A DNA stretch of 64,000 bases from Nocardia vaccinii NBRC 15922 (GTDB lineage: Bacteria > Actinomycetota > Actinomycetes > Mycobacteriales > Mycobacteriaceae), in NCBI RefSeq assembly GCF_001613305.1, contig NZ_BDCC01000071.1:1-64000 (forward strand), read 5' to 3'. Position 1 is the stretch's first letter. Every line of letters starts with the position of its first letter. The position numbers were made by a program, and so were the translations under genes. This document shows, piece by piece, positions 35,903 to 44,046 of the stretch. The notes beneath the pieces were generated by a model that worked only from the letters and a program-made list of their open reading frames with translations, was not told the origin of the DNA and made no database searches.

Positions 35903-36652
35903 TCAGCGTAGCGTGTCGCGTACCGCTATGCGCATTTGGTGATCGAGCCGACACCCGTCCACATGGGTGGAAATCATCCCGAGTGCCGGGACGGACCGGC
36001 GAGCCCGTGCGTGGCACGCCTCGATGAATTCCCGTACGGTTTCCGCGGCCCGGTCCGGGGCACCGCGGTCGAGCTTCGGGCGTGAACCGAGGTAGGCCGC
36101 GCGAAGTGAGTCCGGGCCGTCGTCGGTCAACAGCACGGACCACATGAGTGCGAAGTCGTCCATGAGACTCCGGTATGCCTCGAGAAGCGGGGCGTTGGTG
36201 GCGGCCACAGCGAGCAGATCGAACAGCGCCACCCCGAGCTCGGGGAACCGGGCAATTTTCCGGTGAGTGGGATCCCCCGCGACTACACTGTCGACCTCGG
36301 AGACGAGCCGGTCTATCCGGTCGGCCTGGCTGTCTGTGGCCGCTCTCAGCCCAGCCCTGGCGATCTCCGGCCCGATCAGCTGCCAGGTCAGGAAGAAGTC
36401 GTCGAACGACTTCCGCGTGATCGGGTTGATCTGGTAGCCGCCGAGTGCCGTGCGGCGGACCAAACCGTCACGCGCCAGCCGTGAGAGGGCCTCTCCGACT
36501 GGAGGCAGCCCGATTCCCAGCCGGAGCGCTAGTTGCCGCGCGGTCACCATCTGCCCAGGGCGAAGCGCACCGCCGCGGACCTGCTCTCGCAGCAGGCGAT
36601 ACGCAATCCCGGCCAACGACGGCTCCGGCGTCGGCGGGTGCAATTGCGTCAT
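35903..36652 (-). CDS. GntR-family regulator, FCD-like (2)
   Basis: A 249-residue regulator similar in build to its neighbour: helix-turn-helix LAGIAYRLLREQVRGGALRP, then RQLALRLGIGLPPVGEALSR and LVRRTALGGYQINPITRKSF, then a helical effector domain (FLTWQLIGPEIARAGLRAA). Residues typical of the FCD metal site are less clear than in regulator 1. The start at 36652 has AGAGAGG upstream; the open frame extends to 37126 without family-like sequence. The two genes look like an old tandem duplication. Confidence 0.85.
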   Translation of the reverse strand: MTQLHPPTPEPSLAGIAYRLLREQVRGGALRPGQMVTARQLALRLGIGLPPVGEALSRLARDGLVRRTALGGYQINPITRKSFDDFFLTWQLIGPEIARAGLRAATDSQADRIDRLVSEVDSVVAGDPTHRKIARFPELGVALFDLLAVAATNAPLLEAYRSLMDDFALMWSVLLTDDGPDSLRAAYLGSRPKLDRGAPDRAAETVREFIEACHARARRSVPALGMISTHVDGCRLDHQMRIAVRDTLR

Positions 36653-36876
36653 GGTCCAGCCTCTCTGCCGACCGACGCCCGGGCGCGATGATCTGCGCCC
36701 GGGCTGCTTTTCTGCCATACTAGGGCAAGCAGACTGACATGTCATTCGTACCTTTGAGGCGGTCTCAGATTCGCGCGCCGGCAGCATGGCGGCGGGCGCG
36801 ACAACGGCGTGCTGCCGGGAATCCGAAATGAGGAGAACCGCATTCAGTTTCCCTTCGGATCGTGGACCGTGGACGG

Positions 36877-37674
36877 TTACGCGTGAGTCGTTGCGGCGAT
36901 GAATTCCTCGACCAATGCCACGAAGGCCTCGGGCACGGTGTTCTGCAGATCGTGGCCGCCCTCGGGCACGAAATGGAACTGGGCGTGCGGCAGCTGCTCG
37001 CGGAAGCGTATTTCCTGGCTGGGGCGGAGAAACTCGTCCTTGTCGCCGAGTAGCGCCAATACCGGGATCTTGCGGTCGGCGATGGTGGCGATCGCCGAGG
37101 TGGGCTGGAAATCGTAATCGACCCACTGGAACATCCGGAAGCGGTTTGCCATCTGTCGGGCGATATACTCCTTCGTGGCCCAGGGCTTGCGGGGGTCGGG
37201 ATCCGGCATCGGATACTCGACCTCGTCTGACGCAGTGTCGGAGCTCGGCGGCTCGCCAAGGTCCTCCGGCGGCAGGATCGGCGTCATCGACGCTTCCAGG
37301 ATCACGCCCCGCACCCGCTCGGGCAGCAGCGAGGCCACGTACTGCGCGTTGGCGCCGCCCGCCGACGTTCCGAGCAGGTGGAAGGAACCGGCGACGAGGG
37401 TGCTGATGGCTTCGACGAGCAGCGGTCCCAGATCGCTCTGGTGGTAGCGGGTGGTGACGTCGTCACGCTCGCCCCAGCCCGGCGGGTTGATCTCGACCAC
37501 GCGATGCCGCTGCGCCAGCATGTCCTTGGCGATCGACATTTCCAGTCCGGCCGAGCCGGGCAGGGACACGATCGTGGTGATCGGCTCGGCCGGCCCGGCT
37601 TCGGCGTAGTCGAGCGTGTACTGCCCGGCGACGACTGTTCCTCGGTGGAAGGGTGTTCCGGGGGCCTTCGACAT
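36877..37674 (-). CDS. Alpha/beta hydrolase
   Basis: A 265-residue alpha/beta-fold hydrolase: TIVSLPGSAGLEMS (oxyanion loop), VVEINPPGWGERDD, nucleophile elbow LLGTSAGGANAQYVASLLPE (Ser), acid strand PVLALLGDKDEFLRPS, and HDLQNTVPEAFVALVEEF with the catalytic His. ATG at 37674 has GGAG six bases upstream. It follows the luciferase-like gene by about 45 bases on the same strand, so the two form an operon; it may hydrolyse the ester or lactone produced by a Baeyer-Villiger-type flavin oxygenase. A decayed paralogue lies at 41591. Confidence 0.88.
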   Translation of the reverse strand: MSKAPGTPFHRGTVVAGQYTLDYAEAGPAEPITTIVSLPGSAGLEMSIAKDMLAQRHRVVEINPPGWGERDDVTTRYHQSDLGPLLVEAISTLVAGSFHLLGTSAGGANAQYVASLLPERVRGVILEASMTPILPPEDLGEPPSSDTASDEVEYPMPDPDPRKPWATKEYIARQMANRFRMFQWVDYDFQPTSAIATIADRKIPVLALLGDKDEFLRPSQEIRFREQLPHAQFHFVPEGGHDLQNTVPEAFVALVEEFIAATTHA

Positions 37675-37717
37675 GGATATCTCCATAATGCGCTACGAAT
37701 CGGGGTTGGTGATAGGA

Positions 37718-38791
37718 CTACGCGGGCACCGGGGCGAACCGCTGGACCTGTGGGAGGACGTGCTGGCCGAACAGGCGCAGCTGGGCGAGCGTTTCCTCGT
37801 GGGTGAGGTAGCCCATGTTGAAGCTGAGGTCGATAATGCCGACACCGGTCTTGGCCTGGAACTCGCGAAGCTCCTCCACCAGGTTGCCGGGTGTGCCGGT
37901 GAACTGCAGAAAACCGAACCCGAACGCCTTCATGTCCTCGACCGAGGTGCTGTCGGTGGACGGCGTGGACGGTGGCTTCTGGGCGTCTGCGAGTGTCGGG
38001 CCGGAAATGCGCGCGGCGAGGTCGGCGGCATGGTCCTCGCTCTCCCCGATCACCGCGAAGCAGCGGAACAGCTGCTGGTCGGGAGTCGGCTGCCAGCCAT
38101 GCTGATCGCAGAGCTCGCGATAGCGAGCCATATTCCTGGCCACCGCCCCTGGGCCGAAGAAGGACATGGCGGCGCCGAAACGGTGCTCGGCGATGAAGGC
38201 CGTCGACTCCTCGCTGTTGGCCGAGCCGTACAGCGGCGGGTGGGGCACCTGGGTCGGGCCAGGCCAGACGGAGACGACCGGGAAGTCGTAGTACTGGCCT
38301 TTCCAGGCAAACGGCTCGGGTTCGGTCAGTGCCTTCTTGATGAGGAGCATGGCTTCTTCGGTGCGGCCCCTGGTCTCCTCGGTGGGCACGTTGTAGTACT
38401 CGAACTCGTTAGGCGTGCCGCGCAACAGCAATGCGATGAGCCGGCCGCGCGTCAGCTGGTCGAGCATCGCGATCTCTTCGGCCACCAGCACCGGGTTTTG
38501 CATCGAGACCAGCGGTCCGAGAAGAGCGAGGTTGCCACGCGTGACCACGTTGCTCAGCGCCCCGGCGAGCACCGCCGGGTTGGGGTTGCACATGCCGGCC
38601 TGGTAGTGGTGCTCGGAGACGCTGACGAAGTCGAACCCGAGTGAGTCGGCGACGGCCGATTGCTCCAGCGCCCACGCGATAGCTTGCTTGCCCGACTCCG
38701 GATCCCAGAGCCCGCGGGGCGTCGCGCTGAAGCTCTGGTTCAGCGCCTCGGGTGAGTAGTAAGAGTTCATGCACGTGAACGAGACCTTCAC
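37718..38791 (-). CDS. Luciferase-like flavin-dependent monooxygenase
   Basis: A 357-residue bacterial-luciferase-family (LLM) monooxygenase that uses reduced flavin. Landmarks: DSLGFDFVSVSEHHYQAGMC, NPAVLAGALSN, GNLALLGPLVSMQNPVLVAEEIAMLDQLTRGRL (in parts), PPLYGSANSEESTAFIAEH, GTPGNLVEELREF and the C-terminal strand GIIDLSFNMGYL. Length is normal. The flavin reductase at 34496 is the likely partner. The promoter region to its right carries two operator clusters of the GntR type. The substrate is unknown. Confidence 0.9.
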   Translation of the reverse strand: MKVSFTCMNSYYSPEALNQSFSATPRGLWDPESGKQAIAWALEQSAVADSLGFDFVSVSEHHYQAGMCNPNPAVLAGALSNVVTRGNLALLGPLVSMQNPVLVAEEIAMLDQLTRGRLIALLLRGTPNEFEYYNVPTEETRGRTEEAMLLIKKALTEPEPFAWKGQYYDFPVVSVWPGPTQVPHPPLYGSANSEESTAFIAEHRFGAAMSFFGPGAVARNMARYRELCDQHGWQPTPDQQLFRCFAVIGESEDHAADLAARISGPTLADAQKPPSTPSTDSTSVEDMKAFGFGFLQFTGTPGNLVEELREFQAKTGVGIIDLSFNMGYLTHEETLAQLRLFGQHVLPQVQRFAPVPA

Positions 38792-38870
38792 AGGATCGTC
38801 CTCTCGTCGATGGGAGGGTAGTGCCGGAAGGCGGTTGACCCCGCCTTCGTGCTATGCGAGCGATATTATA

Positions 38871-39063
38871 GTTATACATCACTCACCGCAAGTGATATGT
38901 CACAGCGCAAAGCGGAGGGCGCCGTGCCGATCTCGAGTGACCGCCCCGCTGCCGGGGTCAGCTGATGACCACGGGTCGGCGCTACAGCTCGGGTAAGACA
39001 TCACATTGGGTTAGTGACATCACAAATGCAAGCATCGATCGCCCCGGCGACGAATCCGGAACC
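38871..39063. repeat. Duplicated promoter segment, copy 1
   Basis: About 190 bases closely similar to 43810-44003. Shared landmarks are TTATACATCAC...AGTGATATGTCA at the left, a GGTCAGCTG.TGACCACG block, GTAAGACATCACA...GGTTGGTGACATC-like sequence (here TTAGTGACATCACAA), and CGACGA.TCCGGAACCC at the right. In copy 1 it serves the leftward luciferase-like gene, but no DUF3500 gene follows on the right. Confidence 0.8.
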
Positions 39064-39264
39064 CCGGCCGCGTCACCCTAGAGGCCGGTTTGTGGTGACG
39101 GTGACCAGAATCGTTTCATCGGGGACCCGACACAACACCGGTCACCCGAGCCCCCGGAGACACAACTAGGTTGACCGGTATATCCCCATGCCACGACTCC
39201 CGAACGCCGGCCGGCTGCGGCGCGCGGTCGGCAGGTAAGCACCCGGCTGCACATCTTGCAGGGG

Positions 39265-39665
39265 GTACGGTGAGCGACGCGGACACGGCAGGAGTGGCGC
39301 TGGATGTGACATGGCCTGCGCTGCAACGCCATACGGCTTTGGATGGCGTGCCGGATCCGCGCTGATGGGTGCCCGAGGTGATCGTCGGGATTCTGCGCGG
39401 CGGCACGGTGCCCGCAGTGATGCTGGCATCACCTCGGGGTGCGCGGCGTGCAGGTCACCCACACCCTCAGCGACACGCCGAACGGCGCCAAGGCTCCGAT
39501 CCCGCACGGACGGGACAATATGCGCAGCCGTTCGCGACAGGCGCCGCTCCTGGCGTGCACTACGGATAGGGCGTCGCGGTGGTCGACGGTCCGTCCGACG
39601 ATGCGGCGCTGCCGGTGGGAAGTTTCGGCTTAGACGGTATCCGCACCCGGCGCTTCTGGGCGGTC
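39265..39665 (+). pseudogene. Phosphoribosyltransferase-like remnant
   Basis: Pieces in successive frames read VALDVTWPALQRHTALDGVPD, then VPEVIVGILRGGTVPAVMLAS, then GVRGVQVTHTLSDTPNGAK and VAVVDGPSDDAALPVG. The phrase with ILRGGxVPAV is typical of actinobacterial PRTase-domain proteins that follow DVTWPxxxRH. At least three frameshifts and stops interrupt it. Between it and ribBA (39666-40146) I see no gene. Confidence 0.55.
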
Positions 39666-40146
39666 CCCGCGTTGCGCGTACAGCGCTCGTTATGCTGATT
39701 CCGGGGATCGGCGCATGTGCCGACGCGACGCACCGGGAGATCGAGGCGCTGGTTGCCGGCTGCGAGAACGGCGCGGTGAGCTGTCCATCTTCGAAAGGCC
39801 GCCAGCCACGATGCAGGCGTTGCCGGATTCCCGTCATGAGCGGCCGAGCTCGAAGTGTCGTGCTATCAGGGCTGTTCTCCGACCTGAGCGGCCATCGCCG
39901 ACGTTTGCCCTGAAAAGTATCAGAAGCTATCGTGTGGTGTATCACTGCGGGAGCATGTCGACAAATCGCCGGCCTTGCTGGCCTCGCGGACCTCGCCTGC
40001 CGCGTTTGTATGCGCGAAATCGGATTGCGTTCATCGAGAGGAATAGCTGTGGTGGATCTGTCGACTTTCGATGACATTCGAAGCGTGTTCCGCTGTCGGT
40101 ACTTCGACACCGGCACTCATTCCGCCACGATCGGGGGCCTTGGGTG

Positions 40147-41370
40147 ATGTCTGTCAAGGGTGCCCGAGCGGTGCAGCAAGCAGTTGCGGCTCTCGCGGCG
40201 GGCCGGATGGTCGTGCTGATCGATGACGCGGACCGCGAGAACGAGGGTGATCTGGTCGCGGCTGCCGAGTTGATCACCGAGACGCAGACGGCGTTTCTCG
40301 TTCGCCACACAACCGGAATCGTCTGCGCTCCGATGCCCGCGCCGCGTGCCGATGCATTGCAGTTGCCGCCGATGGTTGCGGACAACACCGATCCGCATGG
40401 GACCGCCTTCACGGTGAGCGTGGACAGGGTCGGCACCGGGACCGGTGTTTCGGCCGCAGGACGCACCGCTACGCTGCGTGCGCTCGCCAGTGAGGATACT
40501 CGTCCTGAGAGTCTGCGCCGTCCAGGTCATATCTTTCCGTTGCGCGCGCGTGAAGGTGGTGTGCTGATCAGGGCGGGGCACACCGAGGCGACGGTCGATC
40601 TGCTCGAGCTGGCAGGCTTGTCGGGAGTCGGGGTCATAAGCGAACTCGTCAACGAGGGCGGCGGTATGCAGACACGGGCGGAGCTGATCGAATTCGCCTG
40701 TAGACACGAGCTACCGGTCTTGCACATCGCCGATCTGGTCAGGTACCGACGTGCCGGCGAGCAACTGGTCGAACCCGGGGTCGCTGTTCGGCTGCCACTG
40801 GAGGTGGGGAACTTTCGCGCGGTCGCATATCGAAGCATCCTGGATGGCACCGAGCATCTTGCACTGTTCATGGGGGATGTCGGTGCAGCGTCCCGCTCGG
40901 ACGATGGCGTGCTTGTACGCGTACACAGCGAATGTCTTACAGGAGACGTATTCGGCTCTCTGCGCTGCGATTGCGGAACCCAGCTCGAGCAGGCTCTGGA
41001 TATGATCGCGACCGAGGGCTGTGGCGTCGTGGTGTATCTGCGGGGGCACGAGGGTCGAGGTATCGGTCTCGCACATAAGATTCGCGCGTACGCGTTGCAG
41101 GAGGACGGCCTCGATACCATCGATGCCAACCTCGAGCTCGGTTTGCCGGTGGATTCACGGAACTACGGCGTGGGAGCGCAAATCCTGAGTGACCTCGGCG
41201 TTCGCCGAATCCGGTTGATCACGAACAACCCGGCGAAGTATGGCGGCTTGGAGGGATACGGCCTGGAGCTGGTGGGGCGGGTAGCCGTGCCGGCGGCGGT
41301 CAATCCGCACAATCTGCATTACCTCCGCACGAAGCGCGACCGTATGGGGCACGACCTCGTCGTGGGGTGA
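40147..41370 (+). CDS. ribBA: Riboflavin precursor enzyme RibBA
   Basis: A 407-residue bifunctional enzyme. Residues 1-200 are DHBP synthase (DDADRENEGDLVAAAELIT, RPGHIFPLRAREGGVLIRAGHTEAT, GGGMQTRAELIEFA). Residues 205-407 are GTP cyclohydrolase II, with zinc ligands in ECLTGDVFGSLRCDCGTQLEQ, VVYLRGHEGRGIGLAHKI and RNYGVGAQIL...RLITNNPAKYGGLEGYGLE. Both sites look intact. It is a single gene with its own terminator, away from any ribD/ribE/ribH genes, and lies in a region encoding flavin-dependent oxygenases. I saw no FMN riboswitch upstream. GTG 40144 is an alternative start. Confidence 0.95.
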   Translation: MSVKGARAVQQAVAALAAGRMVVLIDDADRENEGDLVAAAELITETQTAFLVRHTTGIVCAPMPAPRADALQLPPMVADNTDPHGTAFTVSVDRVGTGTGVSAAGRTATLRALASEDTRPESLRRPGHIFPLRAREGGVLIRAGHTEATVDLLELAGLSGVGVISELVNEGGGMQTRAELIEFACRHELPVLHIADLVRYRRAGEQLVEPGVAVRLPLEVGNFRAVAYRSILDGTEHLALFMGDVGAASRSDDGVLVRVHSECLTGDVFGSLRCDCGTQLEQALDMIATEGCGVVVYLRGHEGRGIGLAHKIRAYALQEDGLDTIDANLELGLPVDSRNYGVGAQILSDLGVRRIRLITNNPAKYGGLEGYGLELVGRVAVPAAVNPHNLHYLRTKRDRMGHDLVVG

Positions 41371-41432
41371 AAGGCCGCGCTGCGGCTCGGCGCGGGGCTG
41401 TCCGTCAGACCTCGTCGAGCATGGCGCAATGA

Positions 41433-41471
41433 GAAAGGCGGGAAGCGGGGTCTCCGCGCTTCCCGCCTTTC
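41433..41471. terminator. Strong hairpin after ribBA
   Basis: Perfect 15-base arms GAAAGGCGGGAAGCG (41433-41447) and CGCTTCCCGCCTTTC (41457-41471) with a 9-base loop. It can end transcription from both sides, ribBA from the left and the hydrolase remnant from the right. Confidence 0.85.
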
Positions 41472-41590
41472 AACTGCCGGCCCAGGGAGGTGTGGGAATC
41501 GGGCCGGAAGTATTCCGGAGGACCGGTCAACTACGGTGGGCAGACGGACTGCCCGTATCGCACGTGTCGGCGGCCCGGAGGTTCACCGCT

Positions 41591-42221
41591 TCAGGCCTGC
41601 AATGATCGGGATTTCGTGTCGGTCGAGACAAGAAAGTCTTCGACCAGGCTTACGAAGGTCTCGGGGACGGTGCTCTACAGATCGTGAGCGCCGCCCTCCA
41701 CGAGGTGGAATTCGGCGTGCGGAATCCGCTCGCGGATGCGCTGTTCCTGTGTGGGACGCAGGATTTCGTCGTCCGCTCCGAGCAACGCCAGCACGGGGAT
41801 CTCGTGATCCGCGATGGTCTCTATGGCGTCGGCGGCCTCCATGTCGAAGAACCCGAACATCCGGGTACGGTTCGCCATCTGCTGACCGACGAATTCCGCT
41901 GTGGCCCATGGCCTTACGAGGGCGCGGGTCCGGTATCGGGTATCCACCGTCGGCGGGTTGCCTCCGGCACAGGGGTACAGATCCTCCCCGGGCAGCGCCG
42001 GCGCCATCGACCCCTCTAGGACTACGCCGAGCACCCGCTCGGGAAGCAGGGAGCCCACATATAAGGCGTGGACGCCGCCCATCGGCGTCCCGAGGAGGTA
42101 GCAGGGTCCGCCGACCAGCTTCTCGACCGCCACGGCGAGTAGTGGTCCGAGCGTGCTCTGGTGAGTGCGTTCGGCGGTCACGGTGCTTTTGTGGAAACGG
42201 GGCACCGGGAGTCTGCGTCAT
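41591..42221 (-). pseudogene. Alpha/beta hydrolase pseudogene (paralogue of 36877)
   Basis: Begins MTQTPGAPFP, then a one-base insertion shifts to FHKSTVTAERTHQSTLGPLL. About 55 residues around the oxyanion loop have been lost compared with the intact paralogue. The elbow reads LLGTPMGGVHALYV where the paralogue has LLGTSAGGANAQYV, so the nucleophile Ser is Pro. ADDEILRPTQEQRIRERIPHA is kept. HDL is then followed by TAG where the paralogue has HDLQNTVPE, and the rest (STVPETFVSLVEDFL) is still readable. Four independent lesions mean an old pseudogene. Confidence 0.9.
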
Positions 42222-42467
42222 TGCTCATCTCCGAACGCTGACCGGTCGATGGGCAGAATTGGCGTCGCGCCCTCGAGGCTTCCACTTCTCGCCGCCGATT
42301 CCCAGCAGCTGTTCCGTCCTACGGAACAAGCCGCGCGCTGAAACATCCCATTGACTGTGTGTCACATCACAACTTATGCTCTGGCACATCATTCCGCGAA
42401 GCGGGTGACCGCCCGGTCGATGAGCCGTTCTGAGGCCCGGGATCCAACCAGTCGGAAGACGAAATCC

Positions 42468-43511
42468 ATGAAGATCCGTCGAACTTCCATTGCTCTCGCC
42501 GTCTTGGGAGCCCTGCTGATAGCCGGCGCCGTCGTGCTTCGATTCGTCGTCGCGCCATCGGCTTCGAAATTGCCGGCCAACCTCGACGCCGTCTCACATT
42601 TCAGTGGGACGGGAACGTTGATGAACCCGACCGCATTCCAATCGGGTGATCTCGCTCGGGCGATTGCCAAGGATGTGCCGGTCACTGTCGAGCAGCACAT
42701 CCGTGTCGCGCAGACGCGCGGCGACACGGCGGTGCTCGACGTGACCATCACGGTTCGCGGGCCGGGCGGGCTGGAGGTTCCCGCGAAATACACATATGCA
42801 TTGAACCGCTCGACCATGGACCCGGCAACTCCTCCTGACGGAGTGAAAGTCGACATGCACACGGGCTATGTCGGGGCATTTCCGCCCAACCTTGCCGCCG
42901 ACGGGAAGTACTCCTTCTACGACGCCTTCACCGCACGCGCGTATCCGATGAATTTTCTTGCGTCCAGCAGGGTCTCGGATCGGGACGCGCTCGTCTACAC
43001 CGTCGACGCTGCCGGGGCCGTTGCAGACCCAGGACTGTTGCGGGCATTGCCGCCGGCCCTGCCCAAGGCCGCGGTCGCGCAGTTGGCGGCCATGCAAGCC
43101 GGCGGCGGGTCCGCTCTTTCTCCGGAGCAGGTTGCCGGGATGCCCGACCTTGTTCCCGTGCAGTATCGGGCGCAGACCGACTACGGATTCTCGCTGGACA
43201 AGACGCTGTCGATGCCACTTGGTGGTTCCCTGAAGCAGCAGATCGTCGCGAATGTCGACGTCGCCGGACATCCCACGCCGTTACTGCCCGTCATGGCCGT
43301 CGACGTCCAGCTGGACCCCAAGGATGTGGCTCACGCTGTCGGCCAGGCGAAGACGGCAGCGCGGCTGCTCATGGCGATATCCGAGCTACTGCCCGCAGCG
43401 CTGGCGGTGGCCGGGCTCGTACTGATCGTTATCGCGGTCATCCGGCGGAAGCCTCGCGACGAGGGGCCTGTGAAGCCTGCTTCGTCGACTGCAGTCGGGG
43501 CGGAGGTGTGA
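42468..43511 (+). CDS. DUF3068 / PorA-family membrane-anchored protein
   Basis: A 347-residue protein of the DUF3068 (porin PorA family) group found in mycolic-acid bacteria. It has an N-terminal signal anchor (ALAVLGALLIAGAVVLRFVV), an extracytoplasmic beta-rich domain (SHFSGTGTLMNPTAF, DVTITVRGPGG, AKYTYALNRSTMDP, VGAFPPNLAADGKYSFYDAF) and a C-terminal helix LPAALAVAGLVLIVIAVIRR. The start at 42468 is chosen for GGAAG upstream and the signal; the frame opens at 42351. CATCAC-type motifs occur at 42361. A role in the outer envelope or solute entry is family-level inference. Confidence 0.85.
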   Translation: MKIRRTSIALAVLGALLIAGAVVLRFVVAPSASKLPANLDAVSHFSGTGTLMNPTAFQSGDLARAIAKDVPVTVEQHIRVAQTRGDTAVLDVTITVRGPGGLEVPAKYTYALNRSTMDPATPPDGVKVDMHTGYVGAFPPNLAADGKYSFYDAFTARAYPMNFLASSRVSDRDALVYTVDAAGAVADPGLLRALPPALPKAAVAQLAAMQAGGGSALSPEQVAGMPDLVPVQYRAQTDYGFSLDKTLSMPLGGSLKQQIVANVDVAGHPTPLLPVMAVDVQLDPKDVAHAVGQAKTAARLLMAISELLPAALAVAGLVLIVIAVIRRKPRDEGPVKPASSTAVGAEV

Positions 43512-43781
43512 TCGGCGAGCGCGCAGCACTCTAGATCGCACTGGGTATCTCTTGCTGCGCCGAAGTGGCGTCGGCTCGTACGCCGTGGCGGGATACCGCG
43601 AGGCGGTATCCGCGCCCGCGTGCTCGCCATCGCGCTGGTCCCGTGTTCAGCCATAGTGGCTACCGGGATCAGTGTGGTGGCGGTGCTGGCCGGACAAGCT
43701 CGGGATTCGCTGCGAGTGACGGACTTCGGGACCAGTCAGATGGGGCTGGTCACCGAAACCGTCACGGCACTTCGTGACTAA
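43512..43781 (+). pseudogene. Sensor histidine kinase N-terminal remnant
   Basis: In one open frame, ending at TAA 43779, the text RGGIRARVLAIALVPCSAIV-ATGISVVAVLAGQARDSLRV... matches the first transmembrane helix and start of the sensor domain of actinobacterial nitrate/nitrite-sensor-like histidine kinases (RxGIRARVLAIALVP). There is no good start codon and nothing of the kinase core. Confidence 0.6.
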
Positions 43782-43809
43782 CACTCAGCCAGCTGGACGC
43801 GGTACTACC

Positions 43810-44003
43810 GTTATACATCACACTATGCAAGTGATATGTCAAAGGTTTGCGTAGGCGTCATTCCAATCTTGAGTCACCGCCCAGTTGCCCAGGTCAGCTG
43901 TTGACCACGGTTCGGCGCTACCGCTACGGTAAGACATCACACGGGGTTGGTGACATCGCACGGGCAAGCACCGATGCACCCCGGGCGACGAGTCCGGAAC
44001 CCA
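43810..44003. repeat. Duplicated promoter segment, copy 2 (before DUF3500)
   Basis: The homologue of 38871-39063. It contains TTATACATCAC-ACTATGCA-AGTGATATGTCA (43811-43840) and AAGACATCACACGG...TTGGTGACATC (43931-43957), two inverted/direct repeats of the TGTGATAT family. Here it lies 45 bases before the DUF3500 gene and is its promoter region. Confidence 0.8.
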
Positions 44004-44046
44004 TGTAGCCATCTCTCCAGACCGTTCGTGAGGCAAAGGAGCCAGA

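Noticed and set aside
39166-40116. 316-codon leftward frame between the luciferase-like gene and ribBA
   Set aside because: Arg/Ser/Pro-rich with no motif; the plus strand has a readable phosphoribosyltransferase-like remnant over the same bases.
39666-40146. FMN riboswitch before ribBA
   Set aside because: Looked for the conserved multi-helix FMN element and did not see its conserved blocks; only remnant-like sequence is present.
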